A stretch of DNA of 64,000 nt from contig CAJINV010000001.1 of NCBI GenBank assembly GCA_905178155.1, positions 10,658,311 through 10,722,310 on the forward strand, written 5' to 3'. The notes under the pieces are model-generated. The model was not told the DNA's origin and did not search any database. It was given only the letters and a program-made list of their open reading frames with translations. Numbering within the stretch: position 1 is the first letter of the stretch; each line of letters starts with the position of its first letter. The translations under genes were made by a program, and so were the position numbers. Source of the stretch: Amoebophrya sp. A120 (taxonomy: Eukaryota; Sar; Dinophyceae; Syndiniales; Amoebophryaceae). This document shows, piece by piece, positions 57,439 through 64,000 of this stretch.

Positions 57439-59353
57439 TCACCAGCACAAACCTTGAAAACAAGCGAGAAACGGCGCCGGCGTCGTCGACGTCAGCACAT
57501 TCCGGTTGTTCAGTTTGTCCAGCGAGGCGCCAAGAAAATCTGCCGCGGCGTCGCCCGCCTGGCCGCCCGCCTGGTGGCCCAATCCCAAACTTTCCACAGC
57601 CCCCGACACCATGTTTCGTGTGGCCCGCGCGGCAATGTCCTTCGGCGTGGGGTCCACTTTCGCCTCCAAGTGCTTCTCCCACCAGGTGCACAGGTCTCCG
57701 ACCGGGTGGTAAAATTCCTCCAGAGCGGGCGGCGGTTCGGACTTTTCTGCTTCCTCCGCCTCCTTCGTCTTCGAGTGCACGCTTTCCACGGGCTCGTTCT
57801 GCTTGGCCTCCGGATCGTCCAGATGGTGCTTCACCTTGGTCAGCAACGCCTTCACGGGCTTCAGTTTCTCTCGTTCCTGCGGCGTCTCCTTGTCGTCATC
57901 CACGTCTTTTCCGTGCAAAATCACCATGGTCAAGTCCTTCAGCAGGTGCTTCACGTTCGTGCCCTTGCTGCTTTTCGGATCGCTCACGACTTCGTACATG
58001 CTCCTCGCGCACTTCTTTGCGCGGCCCTTGGTTTCAAGCTTTGCAGCAAGCCGCACCCGCTTCTCGAAAAACGACGCCAAGAACGACGTCGTCGCTGCAG
58101 CACCCAAAACGTCTTCGTCTGAAGACCCCGAAACATCGGTTGAGCCCAGTACGTCCTCACCCTGGAGGTCGGCTGCAATTCCCTCCGCCGTCGTTTTGGC
58201 ATCTTCCGTCTCACGCCGTGAGGAGGCATTGGCATGATGTTTTCCTGCGTGCTTGTGCTTGTGCCCGTGTCCATGCTTGTGCCCGTGTTCTCCATGATGT
58301 CCGTGTCCTTCTTCCCTGGGCAATGCGCAGAGCAAGCACGCGTTGGCGATTCTGAACGATGACGTTCCCTCGAGACCCACGTCGCCGTGAAGGTCTCCCA
58401 GCACGCCTAGAATCCGTTGCCGCTTCTCCTCATTGCTCTCCGGCCCCTCCTGGACAGCGTGCAGGACGGCGTCGCCCATCGGAGACTTGTTGGCGGCGTC
58501 GGACGCCTGCTTGGCGCCGGTGCGCGTCGCGTTCCCTGCCGCCGAAGCGGCAGCCCCCACGGCACCCGATACTTGTCCGGCCGCGCCAAGCACCCCGCTT
58601 CCCGCGGACTGCAGACCGCCCGCGACAGACGCAACGCCACCCAAAAACGGATTGCCGCCAGCGTCTTCTTTCGCATTCTCCTCCTTTGATGCAGATTCCG
58701 CCACGTCTTTCATGGCAACGCCCAGTACATCGCTGCTTTCGTTGTCCTTGTCCGCATCTGTCTGCTTGTCTCCAGCTTGTTCTGTGCCTTCTTCAGCCTC
58801 CTGGTTTTTTGTAGTTTTGCCATTATGTCTAGTGCGAATGGTCAGCATTTGTAAGTGCCGATGTTGAAGATTACACGGAAAGAAGTCGGACCACAATTAT
58901 TGACTCTGCTCGAATCGGCAAGGGACCGCCGACGCAGCCCTACCTAAAACAAAAAGTCACTACCTGCTCGTCCTTCTTCTCATCCTTTTCTGCACCGTTA
59001 TTTTCGGGCTCTTGTTCCCCTTCCTCGGGCTCTTTCTCATCATCTGCTTTGGCTTTCAACTGCAGCAGTTCGGAATGGATGACCTCCCGGGGCCTCTCGT
59101 CCAGATCGTCGTAAAGCAGGCCCAAACCGTTTCCATAGAAGATCGTCTGCTCCCTCTTCTTCTGCTTGCGATCGGACAGTAGTGAGTCCGTCGGAGGCCT
59201 GTTCCTTGTAGCTTGTTTTGATGATGCACTGGAGCTTCGCTGCGCTAACTCCAGTGAGACCGGGCCGGGAACTGGAAATCCAATCACGCCACCGTACAGC
59301 AAACGGCACAACAGCAAGGCTGCCCGCCGAAAAGATACGGTGCCGGTGGACAT
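57439..59353 (-). CDS. Secreted His-rich, acidic protein (583 aa)
   Basis: Exon 1 (59353-58964) and exon 2 (58800-57439) join at a GT-AG intron (GAGCAG|GTAGTG ... AACCAG|GAGGCT), in frame. The N-terminus (RRAALLLCRLLYGGVIGFPV) looks like a signal peptide. A Glu/Lys/Asp-rich region follows, then a Gly/Ala segment (GGVASVAGGLQSAGSGVLGA). A tract of about 25 residues of alternating Gly-His-Lys (GHKHGHGHKHKHAGKHH) could bind Zn, Cu or Ni. The C-terminal half has predicted helices with a few Cys. The last residues (FLACFQGLCW) may run into an intron, so the 3' end is uncertain. No family is recognised. Confidence 0.6.
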
Positions 59354-59840
59354 GTTCTTTTCTTATTTGCGTCTAACGAGAGTAATTCAGCCGCGACATG
59401 TGGCAGTTTTTAAACTTTTGAACGTTAAAACATCGCGCTGAGCGCCATACGCAACAAAAAAATCAGACCTACCGAAACGCGATAAGCGTTAGAAGTGATT
59501 TCATATTTACTGCTTCCATAACGATTCACACACGACACCCCCTTCGTATCAAACGACAAAAATCACGATACCCCTAAAAGAACTTGTGAAACGATTCCAC
59601 GACATGGGCCATTATTTACAGTAAGTTGCATCACGAACACGATGCACAACTTCTACTTGAGTGAATTACGAATTCCTGACGACGCTGTTAGCGCGAACAT
59701 CGATCCAATTCACGCACTTGGCATTTCAGAGACTTTTTGATGCGACATTCACTGCGTCTGGTCCTATTACAGGTTCCTTTTATGCAAGACGTTCCTTTAT
59801 TTTCCGACTGAAAGATGCTGTCACCAACACTACTTGCAAC
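59354..59840. other. Intergenic spacer
   Basis: No gene, repeat or introner is recognised. Confidence 0.4.
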
Positions 59841-62800
59841 TTAGTCCAAACTGCGCTCGGTTCGGCGGCCGGAAACGTAGTTGTACGAAGATGCAACGGC
59901 AGACCCCCCGAGCAAGCTACTTTCCGACACCCGGCACCGCTTCTCCTGGTCGCACGTCAATGCGAATCGGCCGCAGGTGCAAAATCGCTGGTGCGCGTAG
60001 GGGAAATCTTTCAGCTCCAGAACCCCCGGCGCACTGCCGTTCCACTTGTCGTCCAAAAAGATCTTTAGCTGCATGGTTCGGAAGGCGTGGTCGCCCCACC
60101 GGTCGGTGTACCATCCGTGAAGTGAGTCGACGTAGTGGAAGTAGTCGTAAATTTTCGGGTCGCGAAACCACGGCATGTACATGATTTCGAAGTCCGTCAT
60201 GTACACGTGTCGGTTCCAGCGGTACAGAAAGGTGTTATTCCGAAGAAACGACTCCAGATCGTGCTCCGCAATTTTCGCCTGCAGGTCCAAACCTACATGG
60301 GTTTCCACGAACTCGCGAGACTGGAGGAGGGCAGTAGTTGTTTTTGTGGTTCCTTCTTCATCTCTATTCGCAGTTTTCGGCGTGGTCGCAGTGGTCCTGC
60401 TTTCGTCAAAAATCTTGCCGACCACACTTTCCCGGAATTCCGCGGAGGACGCGAAGAGTTGGTGGTGCATGTCTGGAAGCTCGTTGAACAGGCTGACGTG
60501 GTCCAGATCTTCGCTGGGTGGCTGTTTGTCCTTGTCCGCAAGGTAGAGTTTCGTGTAGTCCCAGAGATAGGCGACCATCGAATCCTTTTCCCGGGTACGG
60601 TGCACATAGGCGTAGACGTGTTGCTCTTCCCGCATTTGCTCTATCGTGTTTGATAGGTAGTCGTCCGCGAAGGAAGAGGGCGTGAGATCACCTGGATGGG
60701 GGGAGTTATTTTTGTTTCGCGGCCATAATTGAAAACACACAACTCAGAACTAATGCATCCAATGACGAGTTTCTCAGGCGAAATCTTGATCTTCACAAAA
60801 GCACCAAGCGAAAGCAAGAACAACTTCTCCGCTTCTAGTACCTGCCGACGCCCCGCCATCCGCAAGTTCGATTTTTGGGAAGTGCGAGTCCGTGTCGAAG
60901 AAAAACAGGAAGTTGTAGTTCTTCAAGGCCGGCTCGTGAAACAGCGGTCCGGACTTCCAGCGACATTGGTGCCGGTAGCCCAGGCTCGCTTCGGACCGGG
61001 ATAGATCGTGCTGCGGTACGGCCGACGTCCAGTCGTCCAGATAGGCGAACCAGACCCGAATCGGCAACGCGCCTTTCACAATCGCTTGCTTATGCTCCCC
61101 GCTGAGCGGCGCGTCGTGAAACACGACCAAGGGGATCGTGTCAAAGACTTTCGGGGAGATATTCTTCAGCGTCTTCAACGGGAAGTCAAGCAGCTCTTGC
61201 AAATTGTGCACCGGCGTGGTCGTGGCGTACACAACATCCACCGCAGCGCGCACGTGGTCCTTGTGCTCACACAAGAGCCCGAAGAACGGCGGAAAACACT
61301 CGCACAAGCCGAGTTGCTCGTGACACTGTCCGCGACCGGACCTTCCGAGAATGTACGCGAAGCCCGGGCGCTCGGGAAACTCGACCACGAGGGGCTCGTC
61401 TGCGGAGGGACTTTCGGCAAGCAGTTTCGCGAAAGAAGGCGGGATCGTGGTGACAGTAGTCGTAGAGACGATGGTGCTGGTGTCGCTTGCCAACGCCGGC
61501 CGGGGTCCAAAGATGTGCTCCCGAGGAGCGCCTGTTGTCTTGCGAAGTGGAAGCGGGATCTGATCAGGCTGGATTGGGTGCGCCGCTCGTCGTGGTGAGT
61601 CCACAGCAGGAGCTCCTGCAGCGTCTATCGCCGCTGCTGTTGCTGGCCAGCGAACGAAGTACCCGTCAAGCAGCCTGTAGCTCAAAGGGTGGCAGTACCA
61701 GCCCTCGCGCCAGAGCCGCTCCGGCACCGTTTCTGTTCGGCCGAACGCAAACAATGCCTTTTTCGCGACGCCGGCGAAATCTGCGTCCGATGCGCGCCAA
61801 TTGTCGGCAGCGGCAGACAGAGTTTGTCGCTGTTTCTCAGAGAGAAGGGAAGTCAATTGAAAAACCGCAAACCCGAACACCACCCTCACTAGCGTGTAGC
61901 GCTTCTTCAGCAGACCCACCACAGCGGCCAGCGACCACTGCGTTTCCCAGATTTCGCGCTCGCGCGCGCGGTGCCAGTGCAATCTCACCTCCACCTCCTC
62001 GCGGTCTGTGTTCACAGCGACGGTTTCGCTGGTTACCTCCGTCAGCGGGTCCGGTGCATCATCGGCGTGCTGGGTTTGCACCACTTCTCCCACCGCCGCA
62101 CCAGCAGCGTTGCTGTTGTTTTCCCAGAGCACGTCTAACGTTTTCATCTGTTTCTTTAAAAACCACGGCCGCCGCACCTCGGTGGGGCCAAAATTTGGGT
62201 TGAAGGGCACGATCAACAGTTTTGGAAACGGCTGTGTCGGTCCCATCCTCCGGCTGAAGATGCGCGGCACCAGGTAGCCCGCGTTGCCGGCGCGCGGGTG
62301 CAAAAAGAGCAAATCCGGCGTCGTCGTGGGAAACGCGTCAAAGACGGAGCAGTTTGCTTTTAGCAACAGCGGCACCGCCGTCTCCGGGCCACTGATTTGC
62401 TCAACGTACTTGCTGCGCGAGTAGGGAGCAACGCGCTCCACCGTACCGGAGAACCGGCTGTCCGCTTGCAGACAGCGGGAAAAGTCGATCAGCAGACTTG
62501 CGGCGGAGATGGCGCGATCAACCCCGCCCGGATCGTTGAACAAAGCCAGGCCCTCACTCGGCGGTTGGTTTGTTCCGGCGACACTCGATGCGCGATTCGT
62601 GCCGAGCTTGGGACACTGCGCTTCCTCCTTGTCCGCGGACACGACGGCATGCAGCTCGGCCTTTCCGAAGTAGTCCTCGAGTGCCTGTCGCAGAATTCCC
62701 CCGACCTCGGGGTCCGCGTCGAGCTGCTCGGGGCGAATTGCGATGAATTGATGGCTCAATTTGTGGTCCCCGATCTCCTCGCGGAGAAACCGCAGGAGAT

Positions 62801-63833
62801 CGAACGCGGGCTGGGCTTGCGGCACCAATTTGGTTTCGTAGCACTCCGGCAAGAGAGGGTTGTACAGCATGGGCGTTCGCAATTCGCTGCGCAGGAAAGT
62901 CGCGAAGAAAGACAGCCGCTGCGGGTCCGCGAGCGAACGGCCGGGGTTCAGCAGCGAGCGGCTCCAACCGAGGACCGTGCCTTGCGTAGTCGAGCGCTTG
63001 GCGAACACCTGCATGAGAAAATAGTTCAGGAGATTCTGTATTCTCTCCAGCTGCACCTGCAGAAATTGCCGCAGCTGCAGTGGCTGCTGCTGCTCTGCTG
63101 GCGGGTTGTTGTTCCCGTCTACGAGGTGATTTCGCAGCACGTCCGTTGTTTGTTGGATCATTTTTTCGCCTGGCAAGACAGACGTGCTGCTTTCTTCTGT
63201 CGTGCCAGTTCTCGCATCCCCGAACTCTAGTCGCAATCCACTGCCGCCGAGCGTTTGTGCGAACCTTTCCAGATCCGTTATGATGTGCCGGAGCACTTCT
63301 CTTCCCTCGGATGCGGGGGCTGCGTGCAACAGCAACATCAGCTCCTCAAAAGAAGAGGTGGTCCCCTGCGCTATACGCTCAGCGGTTTCCTCGGTCGTAA
63401 TGGCAGGAGCTCCTAGAGAAACAATGCCAGCCTCTGTGCTACCAACCGCTTGCAGGTTGGGGGAGCTCGCAGTCTGCTCATCTGCTTTCATCCCTATCTT
63501 TGCCAGTGACAGAAAGTGCCGTAGGTAGCCCAGAAAGCAATGGTAGAGCACGTACACCCCATCTGCTTCGCCCATGTCGCGAAAGGGCCATAGAGCTCGT
63601 ACTGCAGTCTCCCAGAGTCGGTCGATGTGATACACCGCAGTGTGGGCGACCATCCATACCGGCGGTTCCGAAGCGCCGTCATCAGCATCTGCCCGCACAT
63701 GAAGCAGGTCCGTCATTGGTGAGATAGAAGTGTTCAAAAACCAAGTCGATGCACGCAAAAAGGTACACCTGAGCAAGAGGCGAAACAAGCTTGGGCAGCC
63801 ATTTTTGGCCCCCCGCTTTCGAGATCGCGACAT
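59841..63833 (-). CDS. Large GT15-family (KRE2/MNT1-like) glycosyltransferase with EGF-like motif (1280 aa)
   Basis: Exon 1 (63833-60842) and exon 2 (60691-59841) join at a GT-AG intron (GGCAG|GTACTA ... ATCCAG|GTGATC). The C-terminal 400 residues match the GT15 alpha-1,2-mannosyltransferase pattern: TIPLVVFHDAPLSGEHK, SLGYRHQCRWKSGPLF, NYNFLFFFDTDSHF, then LYRWNRHVYMTDFEIMYM, WYTDRWGDHAFRTM and YAHQRFCTC. Just before the domain, CHEQLGLCECFPPFFGLLC (about 836-854) has the Cys spacing of an EGF-like end. About 830 N-terminal residues are not recognised. A hydrophobic segment near residues 14-35 could be a type II Golgi anchor. GT15 enzymes use GDP-mannose in the Golgi; typical fungal members are about 400-450 aa, so this one is tripled in length. 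An insertion of about 110 residues separates FDTDSHF from the next conserved block. Confidence 0.82.
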
Positions 63834-64000
63834 GTTGCGCTTCAGTAGCAATTGTGAAGTTTGATGTTCATGTCAGCATAAAGATAGACTTGCATTTTGA
63901 GAAAAGCTTGTACACAACATATTACTTGCGACATGGATCGATTTCTTCTCTAGTCCTTCGGACTTGCTTCTTATTCATGATCCAGCACAGTTACCTTCGT

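Overview
This window is eukaryotic nuclear DNA. Nearly every recognisable gene is broken by short introns (31 inferred GT-AG introns of about 110-225 bp), and the recognisable proteins are eukaryotic: RUVBL2, geranylgeranyltransferase I beta, type I H+-pyrophosphatase, a myosin-like motor, protein kinase, DOT1-like methyltransferase, GT15 mannosyltransferase. All convincing genes lie on the minus strand, so the window is one unidirectional cluster, as in dinoflagellates. Thirteen further introns are not GT-AG introns but short mobile elements with terminal inverted repeats and 5-bp target-site duplications (introners). From what I know, this combination best fits a syndinian dinoflagellate parasite such as Amoebophrya. 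That assignment is inference.

Layout, written as plus coordinates with all genes on minus: 0.8-2.1 kb hypothetical protein with a 150-bp introner; 2.3-4.2 kb two-domain cyclic-nucleotide-binding protein; 5.4-6.9 kb membrane protein; 7.1-7.6 kb KH protein; 7.8-12.9 kb giant RS-rich protein; 14.2-14.9 kb ROMO1/Mgr2-like protein; 15.7-17.8 kb secreted Cys-rich protein; 18.2-19.1 kb truncated copy of a DOT1-like gene; 19.5-21.1 kb coiled-coil protein; 21.4-23.4 kb GC-rich block without an intact gene; 23.6-24.7 kb intact DOT1-like gene with signal peptide; 25.2-28.5 kb divergent myosin with degenerate ATP site; 29.3-34.4 kb kinase fused to two Nudix-like repeats and carrying seven introners; 35.6-39.5 kb H+-PPase; 40.6-43.0 kb GGHV-repeat protein; 44.1-46.7 kb RUVBL2; 48.6-49.7 kb RIIa/DPY-30-like protein; 50.6-51.8 and 53.6-54.8 kb a paralogous pair around a Cys/His-finger protein; 55.2-56.7 kb PGGT1B; 57.4-59.4 kb secreted His-rich protein; 59.8-63.8 kb GT15 enzyme.

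The introners are the main discovery. All 13 start TAT and end ATA and sit between 5-bp direct repeats (11 perfect, 2 with one mismatch). All 13 lie inside coding sequence and I see none in the spacers. Excising the element plus one repeat copy restores the reading frame at every site. In each of the five genes the exon total then becomes an exact multiple of three, and in RUVBL2 and the H+-PPase it restores conserved protein sequence. Where I tested it (the RS gene), no GT-AG choice gives a readable product. The genome therefore appears to carry two intron populations, ordinary GT-AG introns and DNA-transposon-like introners removed at non-canonical boundaries. The genes share no obvious pathway; the region is a mix of housekeeping and possibly parasite-specific secreted genes.
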